NCBI GenBank assembly: GCA_019057475.1
Contig: DXJO01000039.1
Span: forward strand, 1-64,000
DNA: 64,000 nt
Direction: 5' to 3'
Origin: Candidatus Thorarchaeota archaeon
GTDB taxonomy: Archaea; Asgardarchaeota; Thorarchaeia; Thorarchaeales; Thorarchaeaceae
Below are positions 1 to 8,709 of this stretch, in pieces. The notes under the pieces were generated by a model, which saw only the letters and a program-made list of their open reading frames with translations, was not told where the DNA came from and made no database searches. The translations under genes were made by a program, and so were the position numbers. The first letter of the stretch is position 1. Each line of letters opens with the position of its first letter.

Positions 1-2
1 AT

Positions 3-131
3 TTGGTCGCCGCCAGTTGGACGGAGACAGAAAACGCCTGTGGAGAGGACGTGAAACTAGTCGCAGATTCAGAAGGATCTGCAGAGCAGACCTCAATGAA
101 TCAGGAACCGAACATCAGTCAAGGACATTGA
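3..131 (+). CDS. Possible C-terminal end of a protein truncated by the window edge
   Basis: Frame 3 is open from the left edge to a TGA at 129-131 and reads as an acidic, Glu/Asp/Ser/Gln-rich tail (it ends ...EPNISQGH). The composition is typical of a flexible protein C-terminus. The two competing plus-strand frames give Arg-rich, less natural peptides. No domain can be recognised in 42 residues. It converges on the minus-strand gene that ends at 196. The call rests on composition alone and could be chance. Confidence 0.3.
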   Translation: MVAASWTETENACGEDVKLVADSEGSAEQTSMNQEPNISQGH

Positions 132-195
132 TGTCCATGATTGTACAAGTTACGGGCAACGGCCTCCTTGGACCCACCCGATGCCAGTCTGTAAA

Positions 196-930
196 CTATG
201 GAGCTGCGGCTTCCATCAAGTCAATGATCCAGTCCAGGTCTCTCTGTTGAATGCCCTCTCCAACTTGATAAATCATGAGAGAACCGGCTGTCGCATTCAC
301 AGAAGTTGTGAGGATAGCACCACTTGGATACGAAAAGGTCCCACGAAATCTACTGATTTGGCCCTTGTATCTGCGTGTGTACAGTCCTACTTCCTCTTCA
401 GACTGTATTCCTGAACCCCGGAACTCCGCATGTGTGAGATTGCCCTTCTCAACGCCAGTAACGAGCACCGACGCGATGTCCACTGCCCGGTCATAGAGCT
501 TCTTCCCTCCGCCATTCAGGCTCAAAGGGGTAACCTTCGCTCCAGTTGTGTCTTCAAGCAATCTTGTGAACTTGTTGGCAATCCGTCGGGATCCTCGAAC
601 CTCGATAGTTTCTCTATCAAGCTTAACAAGAACAGTCCCTCTATCTATACTGACATAGTGAACGCTCGTGAGTTCACCGGCCTTGTAGGCTAGAACCGGC
701 ACACGGAATCCAGAAACGAACTCGCCAATCACAACATCCCCGCTTGCTTTCACTGAAGCAAAGCCAGATGCAAGCCCCTTCTTCTTTTTCGGAGAATACG
801 AGATTCCTCTCAAAAGGCTCGCCAGTTTGGTGGACATCGTATTAAGTCCCGAATAACGAAACAGATGTACAGAGAGCCCCATACCCCGGGGCTTGATGAG
901 TTTAAACTTCGAAGATTTCTTGCTGCTCAA
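196..930 (-). CDS. Conserved-looking hypothetical protein, 244 aa
   Basis: The product has a Lys/Ser-rich basic N-terminus, then regular alternating hydrophobic segments that suggest a soluble alpha/beta fold. No signal peptide or membrane helix is seen. The long reading starts at a TTG at 930; ATG codons near residues 17 and 32 are alternatives. A T/A-rich stretch around 1000-1010 (TTTTATTAG on the minus strand) could be its TATA box. I do not recognise the family. It is separated from the Alg13/Alg14 pair by about 240 bases that hold no obvious gene. Function unknown. Confidence 0.6.
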   Translation of the reverse strand: MSSKKSSKFKLIKPRGMGLSVHLFRYSGLNTMSTKLASLLRGISYSPKKKKGLASGFASVKASGDVVIGEFVSGFRVPVLAYKAGELTSVHYVSIDRGTVLVKLDRETIEVRGSRRIANKFTRLLEDTTGAKVTPLSLNGGGKKLYDRAVDIASVLVTGVEKGNLTHAEFRGSGIQSEEEVGLYTRRYKGQISRFRGTFSYPSGAILTTSVNATAGSLMIYQVGEGIQQRDLDWIIDLMEAAAP

Positions 931-1169
931 GGTGCCTCATCTCACTTATGTTTGGAAGCTGAGTCTTCACTGACCTCTACTTCCCATGGAACAATGCATC
1001 ATACCCTAATAAAACCCCCATCCAACACAGAAAATAGCTGGACTCTATGCGGGGTATTACCCATGTACTAATCAGCGTATGATATGAAACAACACACAAT
1101 CAATGCGCGTTTCTCATATCCGCAATTTGGCGCCAAATGAAGCGCGCGACTCTTTTTCTCTCAAGGCGC

Positions 1170-1625
1170 CTACAACGATTTGAGTAGGCCCTCAATGAGA
1201 ATATGTGCCCGGGGCTTATCCGGAATGAAGGGTGCGAAAGTCGACACCTTAGCGGTGGCGATACAGTCAGCAAGGTCACTCAAGTCCCGACACCATACGA
1301 GGTGATTCCTTCTTGACATCTTGCCAATCAATTGGGCCTGATGACCCTCCATGAGAGTTCTGTTCTCAACGACAACAAGTCTGAGACCTCGTTTCACGCA
1401 TTCGATCGTTGTCCCTGCACCACCAGTGCTCACGATTACATCCGCCCAATCGTATGCAGTGTTTAACGACCTGATGAAACGAAAGAACGGGAAGTTCCTG
1501 GGCACGTAGGAACCGCGACCTATCTGCGCCACAATCTTGTCTTGAACTATGCCCTGCTCAACAAGTCGGTCCATCTCTTTGATAAGAGGGTCAAAGTGAG
1601 CAGTCCCTACTGTCAAGAAGATCAT
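1170..1625 (-). CDS. Alg13-like UDP-GlcNAc transferase catalytic subunit
   Basis: The 151-residue protein matches the C-terminal half of GT-B family 28 enzymes (Alg13, EpsF, PssE). It opens with MIFLTVGTAHFDPLIKEMD and holds the nucleotide-binding STGGAGTTIE motif near residue 67, followed by VVENRTLMEGHQAQL. In eukaryotes Alg13 is the cytosolic donor-binding subunit that, docked on membrane Alg14, adds the second GlcNAc to dolichol-PP-GlcNAc. Its start overlaps the stop of the Alg14-like gene by four bases (ATGA), so the two are translationally coupled and very likely form a complex. The real lipid acceptor and sugar are inferred. The pair could equally serve an exopolysaccharide, as the bacterial PssD/PssE pair does. 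Confidence 0.85.
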   Translation of the reverse strand: MIFLTVGTAHFDPLIKEMDRLVEQGIVQDKIVAQIGRGSYVPRNFPFFRFIRSLNTAYDWADVIVSTGGAGTTIECVKRGLRLVVVENRTLMEGHQAQLIGKMSRRNHLVWCRDLSDLADCIATAKVSTFAPFIPDKPRAHILIEGLLKSL

Positions 1626-2104
1626 AGTAGCTGACCCCCGTAGATAGCGGCTGGAATCCTTGTTACCAGGTCAGGCCACTGAACCATAAAGAGGTCAGTC
1701 TTCCCCAGCAGCATTCGACCGGTTATGGACAGTGTTTCAACCCTGGACATGCTCTCAATGAACACTGTCTTGATGCCGAGCAGACGAGCGGAATAGAATA
1801 TGGGCACTGTCAGACCGGTACCGCAGCTGACCATCAATGCCGGTCGGAAGAGAACAAGGTAGACGAATGACATCATCAGAGTTGCAAGGGTTCGAATCAC
1901 GGACATGATTCGCGAATCCTGAGGCAGGAGTCGAGGAGTGAGCACAGGAAGAACTCGGCCGGCAATCCGTATCTTCTTGGGCGTCAGCGGGTCAAGGAGT
2001 CCAATCATGTAAAGATACTCGTATTTCGGACCCATGAGATCAATGAGTGCAAAGGTTTGTGCAGTATGACCGCCTCGTCCCAGCACAACACCAATCCTCT
2101 TCAT
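1622..2104 (-). CDS. Alg14-like membrane-anchoring subunit of GlcNAc transferase
   Basis: This 160-residue protein begins MKRIGVVLGRGGHTAQTF, the Alg14/PssD signature GxGGHT. Further on it has a hydrophobic segment (residues about 70-95) and the motifs VSCGTGLTVPIFYSARLLG and FIESMSRVETLSITGRML, which are typical of Alg14. Alg14 recruits the catalytic Alg13 to the membrane and helps bind the lipid-linked acceptor. The hydrophobic stretch is internal, so membrane contact may be monotopic. It is the first gene of a two-gene unit with the Alg13-like gene and faces away from the FAD oxidase gene across a 126-base spacer, which probably holds both promoters. Family assignment is firm; the exact acceptor is inference. 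Confidence 0.85.
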   Translation of the reverse strand: MKRIGVVLGRGGHTAQTFALIDLMGPKYEYLYMIGLLDPLTPKKIRIAGRVLPVLTPRLLPQDSRIMSVIRTLATLMMSFVYLVLFRPALMVSCGTGLTVPIFYSARLLGIKTVFIESMSRVETLSITGRMLLGKTDLFMVQWPDLVTRIPAAIYGGQLL

Positions 2105-2197
2105 ACCGGGTTCCTCGTAAAAGCCCTATTCTGTTGTGCCACATAAAGGGTTCTCTCCGGGGGAAACGCTGAAACCTGGCATAAGATATGGCAGTAA

Positions 2198-2206
2198 TCA
2201 CTTATA
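2198..2206 (+). promoter_or_regulatory. Putative TATA box for the flavin oxidase/Fe-S operon
   Basis: ACTTATACTG lies about 30-40 bases ahead of the candidate starts GTG 2231 and ATG 2240. That distance suits an archaeal TATA box with a very short leader. The spacer also has to hold the promoter of the divergent Alg14 gene. Confidence 0.4.
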
Positions 2207-2239
2207 CTGGTGTGACGGCGCTTCAGACGAGTGGTGGAT

Positions 2240-3664
2240 ATGACTATTGTCAAAGCTTCGAAAAAACATCCGCTCTATGAAGAGCTGGCTGCGATTGTAG
2301 GAGAAGACCGTGTAAACGACAATCAGGTGATAATCTCGTCATATACCCAGGATGCATGCCATCTTACCGCGGAGAGGCCGGGCATTGTCGTTTTGCCGAA
2401 CACCGTTGAGGAAGTGCAGGCGATTGTCAAGCTCTGCAACAGAACAAAGACCCCATTGATACCTGCAGGAGGACGAAATGGTATCTGTGGAGCATATCTG
2501 CCGCGCGTTAAAGGTTCAGTCATGCTAGACATGGCCAGCATGGACAAAATTGTAACTATCGACGAAGATGTCATGACCGTTACAGTGGAAGCAGGTCTAC
2601 GATGGGCTGAACTTATTCACCGTTTGGATGAGAAAGGCTACAAGCTTGGCTTCAGAGGTCCTTACGGGGGTAATGCCGGGACTGTTGGAGGTTCCACGAG
2701 CATTAACAGCATCGGCTATGCTGCCTCAAAGTATGGACCTTCGACAGAGGGGGTTGTTTCACTCGAAGTCGTTCTGGCTAATGGCAACATCGTCCAAACC
2801 GGAACTGGCTGGAAAAAAGGTGCAAGGCCTTTCGCAAGATACTCCGCGTTCCATGACTTGACCGGCGTGTTCCTTGGTGATCACGGTACCCTTGCTGTCA
2901 AGACGAAGGTGACCCTCAAGATCTATCCAAAAGCTGAGTTCATCACTTATGGAGACTTCGGATTCAAAACCCTTGAGGATGCGTGTGCTGCCTTCTTGGA
3001 AGTACAGAAAAGGGGTTTGACAGAGGAGTTGAATCTCCTATGTGACCGGCAGTCAACGGATACGTTCTTCCCAGGTTTTCTCGATAGGCATTCCGAGATC
3101 AACGCCATGTTTGCAGCGATAGCACAGGAAACAGATGAACAATTGGCCAGCCGCAAGATGGAGATTGTCAGAGAAATCGCGCTTGAACATGGAGGCAAGG
3201 ACCTTGGCAACTTCGCTGCACAGATGCACTGGGGTGAGATGTTCAACCTCGTGCAGCCCCTCTATAACAACGGATTCTGGCTGAATACCTGTCACCTCAG
3301 GCCAATCACACTGATACCTGAGTTGATGAAGAGGGATTTGGAGATTTTCAAAAAGCACAAACTGCTGAAGAATGGTATCAAGTGGATTGCGAGTTGCCTT
3401 GGAGCTGACAGAGCATTCGCAACCGGGTGGGTAACGATCTTCGCTCCAGACAAGAGTAAGATGGAGCTTGCCTTGAAGGCCTGGAATGAGATGCTTGACG
3501 CGACGATTGACAGCGGAGGATGCCCCTATTGGAGCGGCCTTCTGTGGGAGAACCGAGTTCTGAAGACCGTCAGCAAACCCTTCCTAGATACTTACAAAGT
3601 AATCAAAAACGCATTGGACCCGAACAGCATCTTCAGCCCACATGTCTTCGAAGGGGTAGACTGA
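2240..3664 (+). CDS. FAD-linked oxidase, GlcD/lactate dehydrogenase type
   Basis: A two-domain flavoprotein. Residues about 40-210 form the PCMH-type FAD-binding domain, with PLIPAGGRNGICGAY and GGNAGTVGGSTSINSIGYAA as FAD-contacting glycine loops. The remainder is the FAD-oxidase C-terminal substrate domain, ending with a DPNSIFSPHVFEG-type tail seen in D-2-hydroxyacid dehydrogenases. It probably oxidises a 2-hydroxyacid such as glycolate or D-lactate and passes electrons to the Fe-S protein encoded two bases downstream. GTG 2231 is an alternative start; ATG 2240 fits the nearby TATA box. The substrate cannot be read from the sequence. Confidence 0.88.
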   Translation: MTIVKASKKHPLYEELAAIVGEDRVNDNQVIISSYTQDACHLTAERPGIVVLPNTVEEVQAIVKLCNRTKTPLIPAGGRNGICGAYLPRVKGSVMLDMASMDKIVTIDEDVMTVTVEAGLRWAELIHRLDEKGYKLGFRGPYGGNAGTVGGSTSINSIGYAASKYGPSTEGVVSLEVVLANGNIVQTGTGWKKGARPFARYSAFHDLTGVFLGDHGTLAVKTKVTLKIYPKAEFITYGDFGFKTLEDACAAFLEVQKRGLTEELNLLCDRQSTDTFFPGFLDRHSEINAMFAAIAQETDEQLASRKMEIVREIALEHGGKDLGNFAAQMHWGEMFNLVQPLYNNGFWLNTCHLRPITLIPELMKRDLEIFKKHKLLKNGIKWIASCLGADRAFATGWVTIFAPDKSKMELALKAWNEMLDATIDSGGCPYWSGLLWENRVLKTVSKPFLDTYKVIKNALDPNSIFSPHVFEGVD

Positions 3665-3665
3665 G

Positions 3666-5237
3666 ATGGAGTACACCAACCTATCCAAGTATGCGGAGGA
3701 ATTGTGGCTCTGTGCCAGATGCGGCGATTGCTCTTTGGCTGACAAGACTGTCGCGTCCAAGCGTGATGTGTTCCTCCCCTGTGCAGTGAAGAACGTACTG
3801 GGTTTTGAAGCATACTCTGCTCGAGGTAGAATCATGGTCATGAATGATCTCCTGAACGATAAGATTGACCTGACCGATGATGTGCTTCAATGGTTGTATA
3901 CGTGTACTACGTGCAAGGGCTGCCAAGAAACCTGCGCTGCTACTGCAGAGGGCATCAAGCTTCCAGAGATGACGGAAGCTTTGCGCAATGACTTGGTTAA
4001 TGCAGGCTATGAATTACCCAAGCATAAGGCGATTGAGGAATCCATAATCAACCTAGGCAACCCCTACAAGGAAGAACGCGATAAAAGACTTGATCTATTT
4101 GGCGAAAGGGACTGGCCTGAAATGGCGGATGTAATCTACTTCGTTGGATGCACCAGCGCGTATCGCGAAAAGGAAATAGCCAAGACAACGGTTGAACTCC
4201 TCGATAAGGCAGGCGTAAACTATACGATACTTCCCGAGGAGGAATGCTGTGGGTCCGTTCTGTTAAGATTGGGACATAAGAGGGCTTTCGATGCCCTCAC
4301 CAAGAAGAACATCGAAGCCATCAAGAAGACAGGCGCCAAGCAGATTGTATCGGCATGTGCAGGCTGTTTCAGGACATGGAAAATCGATGTTCCAAAGGAA
4401 GGCCATAGCCACGATTTTGAGATCCTTCACATCACTGAGTTCCTAGATCAACTGGTTCAGGAGGGGAAAGTAGCCTTCAGGTCGCCCAAACCAATCAAGG
4501 TCACCTACCACGACCCGTGTCACCTTGGCAGACATGCAGAAGTTTACGAAGCACCTAGAAGAGTCATCGAAGCAGTTGAGAATGTTGAGCTTGTGGAGAT
4601 GGAAACGAACAAGAGATACGCGCACTGTTGTGGCTCAGGGGGAGGGGTCAAGGGGAGTCACGGCGAACTGGCTGACAAGATAGGCGCAAACAGAATCAAA
4701 GAGGCAGAAGAAACTGGTGCGGACCTTCTCGTGACCGCCTGTCCATTCTGCCACAGGGGACTCGTGGATGGTGCGAAGTACGGAAACAGCAAACTTGAGG
4801 TGCTTGACTTGCCGGAGTTTCTGTTACCGTTCATGGTTGAAGCCACAGGTAAGAGAGAAGTTGGAGAGAACCCGCTCAAGACAGAGTTCATGGCCTATCT
4901 CAGCAATCATCCGAAAATCTTCGATGGTCTGAAGAAGGATGCAGTCATTGACTACGATATCGAAGGTGATCGATTCCACCTGGTTATAGCTAAAAAGGGA
5001 CAAGTTGTTGTGTATCCAATCAGAGCTGAAAATGCGGACGTTGAGCTGACGTTCTCTAAGGGAGCAGTAAGGAAACTTGTGACATTCGAATCGGAGGAGG
5101 AGTATGCGAAGCAGTTTGGTCTGTTCTTCAAGGAGCCAACGGACGATGAGTGGATCAAATTCAATCTAAGACTGAACCTTGTTAAGTTGTTGATGAAAGG
5201 ATACAGAAAGTTCGCACAGAAGGCGGGGCTGATCTAG
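3666..5237 (+). CDS. HdrD/GlpC-like Fe-S oxidoreductase with possible SCP2-like C-terminal domain
   Basis: The N-terminus binds two [4Fe-4S] clusters. The second motif is regular (C80, C83, C86, C90). The first is stretched: C16, C19 and C22 are followed by 16 residues before C39. Two CCG domains follow, with ECCGS near residue 193 and HCCGSGGG near 320; these ligate the cysteine-rich site found in HdrB/HdrD and GlcF. Residues about 405-523 are extra to the family. They have the strand pattern of an SCP2 (sterol-carrier-like) domain: a short helix, alternating strands around VVYPIRAENADVELTFS, and a terminal helix. The gene starts two bases after the FAD oxidase stop, so the pair should form an electron-bifurcating or quinone/heterodisulfide-linked oxidoreductase. 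The SCP2 call is inference. Confidence 0.87.
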   Translation: MEYTNLSKYAEELWLCARCGDCSLADKTVASKRDVFLPCAVKNVLGFEAYSARGRIMVMNDLLNDKIDLTDDVLQWLYTCTTCKGCQETCAATAEGIKLPEMTEALRNDLVNAGYELPKHKAIEESIINLGNPYKEERDKRLDLFGERDWPEMADVIYFVGCTSAYREKEIAKTTVELLDKAGVNYTILPEEECCGSVLLRLGHKRAFDALTKKNIEAIKKTGAKQIVSACAGCFRTWKIDVPKEGHSHDFEILHITEFLDQLVQEGKVAFRSPKPIKVTYHDPCHLGRHAEVYEAPRRVIEAVENVELVEMETNKRYAHCCGSGGGVKGSHGELADKIGANRIKEAEETGADLLVTACPFCHRGLVDGAKYGNSKLEVLDLPEFLLPFMVEATGKREVGENPLKTEFMAYLSNHPKIFDGLKKDAVIDYDIEGDRFHLVIAKKGQVVVYPIRAENADVELTFSKGAVRKLVTFESEEEYAKQFGLFFKEPTDDEWIKFNLRLNLVKLLMKGYRKFAQKAGLI

Positions 5238-5263
5238 GAAAGCGAGGGCAGAGTCGCGTCCAT

Positions 5264-6196
5264 CTAGTCCGAGTACCTCCCCCTAGTCCTTAGCAGGTTG
5301 AGTATCACCCATAAAGGGGACTTGCCATGCCCGTAGAACTCTAGGACTTCAGGGTCATCACAACGCCATACACCACGCATCCTCTCATAGAGATAGCCCC
5401 TTAGCATCTCAGTACCGTGTCTTCTAAGAAGCATCCTTCTGATAGCTCGTAAGAGCACGCCTAGGAGCGGTCTTCCGATGAAGAAGTTTAGTTGTCCCTG
5501 GTAGAACATTCCCTCTGCAGTTGTCCCAAGTGATGGTGCGTCTTGGAGGACTGGAACTCTCCAGATTTTCAGGTTATAGCCCATGCTCAAAGTCTTGATG
5601 TTCAGGTATGTATCTGGAGAAAGGGCCCAGTACTTTTTGATGCGGCTTATGATGTCCCACCTTATGACTTTGCAGTCACCCATCGGCATACCAGCCTCTC
5701 GGGCAACCTCCTCGCTCACAACAGTCCCTGAACACGCGCCGACCAAAGGATTCGCTTCCATGAGCGAGATTATCCGCGCGAAGTAGTTGGGACATGGACG
5801 CGTACCAACATCTTGTATTGTATAGTACTTGACCGTTCTATCCTTGAGCTTCTCCACGAAGTCAGGCATGAATCGCGTATATGCACGACCTATCGTGTTC
5901 AGGTCACCCTTTTTCTTTGAAGGCATTCTTTCAATCCAGATCTCAAGCTCCGGGTGTTCCTTTGAAACCCGTTCTATCTCATCGTAGGATCCGTCGACTG
6001 AACCGTCGTCTATCCACAACCAGACGAGGGGCTTTTTCGTCTGTGCCGCCATTCTTTCGAATGCACGCTCGATCTTATCCGTTTCATTCCAGATGTTCGT
6101 TACCATAACATAGTCAGCTGATGGGATGGCTGACTCACACCGAGTCTGACAGAACTCACAAAACCTATGAAAGGGAAAATCAAGATCCTCAATCAT
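5264..6196 (-). CDS. Family 2 glycosyltransferase
   Basis: The 310-residue protein has a GT-A fold start, with VMVTNIWNETDKIERAFE and WLWIDDGSVDGSYDEI as the nucleotide-sugar binding region. Further in are TIQDVGTRPCPNYFARI (DxD-like) and a helical C-terminus rich in Arg. No transmembrane helix is convincing, so it probably acts at the inner face of the membrane. It is convergent with the Fe-S gene and divergent from the GT4-like gene at 6327, and marks the left border of the glycan island. Donor and acceptor are unknown. Confidence 0.8.
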   Translation of the reverse strand: MIEDLDFPFHRFCEFCQTRCESAIPSADYVMVTNIWNETDKIERAFERMAAQTKKPLVWLWIDDGSVDGSYDEIERVSKEHPELEIWIERMPSKKKGDLNTIGRAYTRFMPDFVEKLKDRTVKYYTIQDVGTRPCPNYFARIISLMEANPLVGACSGTVVSEEVAREAGMPMGDCKVIRWDIISRIKKYWALSPDTYLNIKTLSMGYNLKIWRVPVLQDAPSLGTTAEGMFYQGQLNFFIGRPLLGVLLRAIRRMLLRRHGTEMLRGYLYERMRGVWRCDDPEVLEFYGHGKSPLWVILNLLRTRGRYSD

Positions 6197-6295
6197 GGTA
6201 GGTCTACCTCACTACATGGACTACTTTCTGCACACACTCCGACCGGATTTACAGGTGTCACCTCTAGTACTGTGATTGCATGTGATATGGACGAG

Positions 6296-6304
6296 CTTAT
6301 AAAA
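6296..6304 (+). promoter_or_regulatory. TATA box of a leaderless glycosyltransferase transcript
   Basis: CTTATAAAA lies 23-31 bases before ATG 6327. Archaeal transcription starts about 25-27 bases past the TATA box, so the mRNA should begin at or next to the start codon. This supports ATG 6327 over the upstream TTG 6324. Confidence 0.6.
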
Positions 6305-6326
6305 CGACTCGTGGAGCTAGGAGTTG

Positions 6327-7313
6327 ATGAGAATCCTCCACATCAGTGATGCCGGACTTCCTGACCCTCGTGTAGAACGAATGGCGTCGACTATGAAGAA
6401 AAGGGGACATGATGTTGTCTTTTTGGGTGGGCGCGACATTAGGGGTCAGCATCTGTCAGCGTTCTCAGAAACAAGGGCAGAACTTCTCCCGAGCGGACCA
6501 AGGATAGTACATGACCCCCGTGTCAAAAGGCGTTGGCTTCGAGCAATCTGCGAAATGAAGCCCGATGTCGTACATGTACACAATGTTGTCGTTGGCCATT
6601 TCCTTCTCGACACAGACTATCCTGCTATCTTTGATGATCACGAACACCTAAGCGCGCAGAGGTGCGTATTCATGTCTAGGCCATTCGTGAGGAAGACTGC
6701 TGCAAGACTCCTTGTTAGGAAGTTCCCAAGGTGGGAGCGTGCACTCGCTGAGAGATTCCCCGTGTTGACTGTGAGTGAGGGAATTGCTGACTACTATCGT
6801 CGATACACGTCGAATGTGGGTGTGGTCATCAACACACCAATGCTCGACGAGGTATCATGGATTGAGAGCCCGCCAAAGAGAGAGGGCCTAGTGTATATGG
6901 GGGGGGACTTCAATGCGCCTCGTTTTATCCCGTTCCGAAACATGTCCGGGCTGAGGGAGATACTTGATTTCGACATAGTTTCTGGTTTGCCACACAGGGA
7001 GATGATGAAGAATCTGGCGAAATACAGGATTGGATTAACCCCTTATCGACCGCACCCCTTCCAGTTAGTATGCAATCCTAACAAGAATTACGAGTATCTC
7101 CACGCAGGTCTCCAGGTTTTGCTTCAGGAGAATTTCTTTCACCTTTTCGAGGACAATAAATTCGTGCATAGTTACGGGGATTATGATGATATCCTGAATG
7201 TCGTGGACTCGATTCCTGAGGCCAATCCTGAGCGTATAATGGAGATGGCACGGGACAAGTACATTTGGGAGAAGCGCGAGAATGTGGTTATTTCGGCATA
7301 CAAGGCAGTCTGA
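6327..7313 (+). CDS. Glycosyltransferase, GT4-like (GT-B fold)
   Basis: It starts with MRILHISDAGLPDPRVERMA, the classic N-terminal strand and donor loop of GT-B enzymes. DVVHVHNVVVGHFLL and FDDHEHLSAQR follow, and the C-terminal half carries LVYMGGDFNAPRF and LTPYRPHPFQLVCNPNKNYEYLHAG, where the E of NYEY matches the conserved sugar-nucleotide-binding glutamate region. At 328 residues it is slightly short for the family. A TATA box just upstream implies a leaderless mRNA. It is probably a cytosolic or peripheral enzyme that extends a lipid-linked glycan. Specificity unknown. Confidence 0.8.
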   Translation: MRILHISDAGLPDPRVERMASTMKKRGHDVVFLGGRDIRGQHLSAFSETRAELLPSGPRIVHDPRVKRRWLRAICEMKPDVVHVHNVVVGHFLLDTDYPAIFDDHEHLSAQRCVFMSRPFVRKTAARLLVRKFPRWERALAERFPVLTVSEGIADYYRRYTSNVGVVINTPMLDEVSWIESPPKREGLVYMGGDFNAPRFIPFRNMSGLREILDFDIVSGLPHREMMKNLAKYRIGLTPYRPHPFQLVCNPNKNYEYLHAGLQVLLQENFFHLFEDNKFVHSYGDYDDILNVVDSIPEANPERIMEMARDKYIWEKRENVVISAYKAV

Positions 7314-7512
7314 CATACTAAAGATGCTTGGCAGTTCATGAATCATGTGATGTGGTCGGCTCGCCTCTGAATTCTTGTATTATTGGATAAGGACCGGATT
7401 GTCCGCGCAACCAGATGACGCAACTACCTTGCACCGCAACTTTCAATAGACAACTCAATCGTTCGCACGCGCAAACGTGGATCTAGAGAGGACCCACATT
7501 GGGCTGATAATC

Positions 7513-8619
7513 ATGCACGTAGCTCTTGTGACTGGTACACGTCCCCAGATAATCAAATCAGCGCCTGTTATTCATGCGCTTGAAAAAGAAGGGGTTCAAG
7601 TCACCTTCATTCATACTGGCCAACACTATGACTATGAACTGGCGGCTCAATTCATCGAAGAACTCGCAATCAAGCAGCCTGACAAGAACCTCGAAGTAGG
7701 GAGCGGCACAGGCGTCTTCCAGATACGTGAAGTGATGATGCGACTAGCGGATTCGTTGGAGCAGAATCGGCCGGATTACCTTGTCGTGCCAGGAGACACG
7801 AACTCAGCATTGGGCGCAGCTCTTACTGGGTTCAAGTTGGACCTCCCCACCTGCCATCTGGAGTCAGGACTTCGGAGCTATGATATGGGCATGCAGGAAG
7901 AAATCAACCGAAGGCTGATAGATCATGGTTCAGCAGGACTCTTCGCACCCACGGTCACTGCAGTGCGAAACCTAGAGAGTGAAAATGTAGTTGGTACCGT
8001 ATACCACACTGGCGATACGATGTACGATATTCTGAAAGAGAGATTGAAGGTTTTCAATAGCAAGTCATTCCAAGATGAAGCAATGGATGGGATTGACCTT
8101 CCTTCTGATAACTTCGCCATGCTGACCATGCACAGAAGAGAGAACGTTGATGTTCTGAAGAGACTCAGAGGTATCATTGAGGGGTTGAAGAAGATCAATC
8201 ACGCCATCGTATTTCCCATGCACCCGAGGACCCGTGAAAGACTCTCCGAGCATGGCCTTGAAATGAGCAAGAACGTCCACATAATCCCACCAGTTTCCTA
8301 CACTCGAATGATGGCTTTGGTTAGCAAATCATCGCTGCTGCTGACTGATTCGGGAGGCTTGCAGAAGGAAGCATACCTGTTGAACACACCCTGCGTGACT
8401 CTACGTGATAACTCCGAGTGGGTCGAAACAATCGAAGCTAAGGCCAACGTTCTGGCTTTGCCCAACGCCAAAGATATCGAGAAGAAGGCGTCCATGATGT
8501 GGGGCAAGAAGCTCGACAATGACCCATCAGTCTATGGCGATGGCAGAGCATCTCAAGAGATAGCCAAGATATTAGCCAGTGGCGAGATAGGCATCAAGAA
8601 TTCCGTGATGATTGAATGA
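7513..8619 (+). CDS. wecB: UDP-N-acetylglucosamine 2-epimerase (non-hydrolysing)
   Basis: The enzyme interconverts UDP-GlcNAc and UDP-ManNAc, a precursor for ManNAc, ManNAcA and nonulosonic acids in surface glycans. Signature motifs are present in order: TGTRPQIIKSAPVI, HTGQHYDYELA, VPGDTNSALGAAL, HLESGLRSYDMGMQEEINRR, TMHRRENVD and LTDSGGLQKEAYLLNTPCV. ATG 7513 places the first beta-strand (MHVALVTGTRPQ) at the N-terminus; the reading from 7477 adds twelve unlikely residues. At 368 residues the length is normal. It sits among glycosyltransferases with no overlapping partner. Confidence 0.92.
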   Translation: MHVALVTGTRPQIIKSAPVIHALEKEGVQVTFIHTGQHYDYELAAQFIEELAIKQPDKNLEVGSGTGVFQIREVMMRLADSLEQNRPDYLVVPGDTNSALGAALTGFKLDLPTCHLESGLRSYDMGMQEEINRRLIDHGSAGLFAPTVTAVRNLESENVVGTVYHTGDTMYDILKERLKVFNSKSFQDEAMDGIDLPSDNFAMLTMHRRENVDVLKRLRGIIEGLKKINHAIVFPMHPRTRERLSEHGLEMSKNVHIIPPVSYTRMMALVSKSSLLLTDSGGLQKEAYLLNTPCVTLRDNSEWVETIEAKANVLALPNAKDIEKKASMMWGKKLDNDPSVYGDGRASQEIAKILASGEIGIKNSVMIE

Positions 8620-8709
8620 AAATGGTGGGATGCATTCCCTCACGCATGGGATTGCCTGACTACGGGTTTTAGCGAATTTTGCGGAAGCTTGAACTTATTG
8701 AGGGGCACA

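Noticed and set aside
17-250. Plus-strand ORF at the left edge overlapping the 244-residue gene
   Set aside because: Arg-rich product without domains, mostly antisense to a better minus-strand gene. Frame 3 gives a more natural C-terminal tail.
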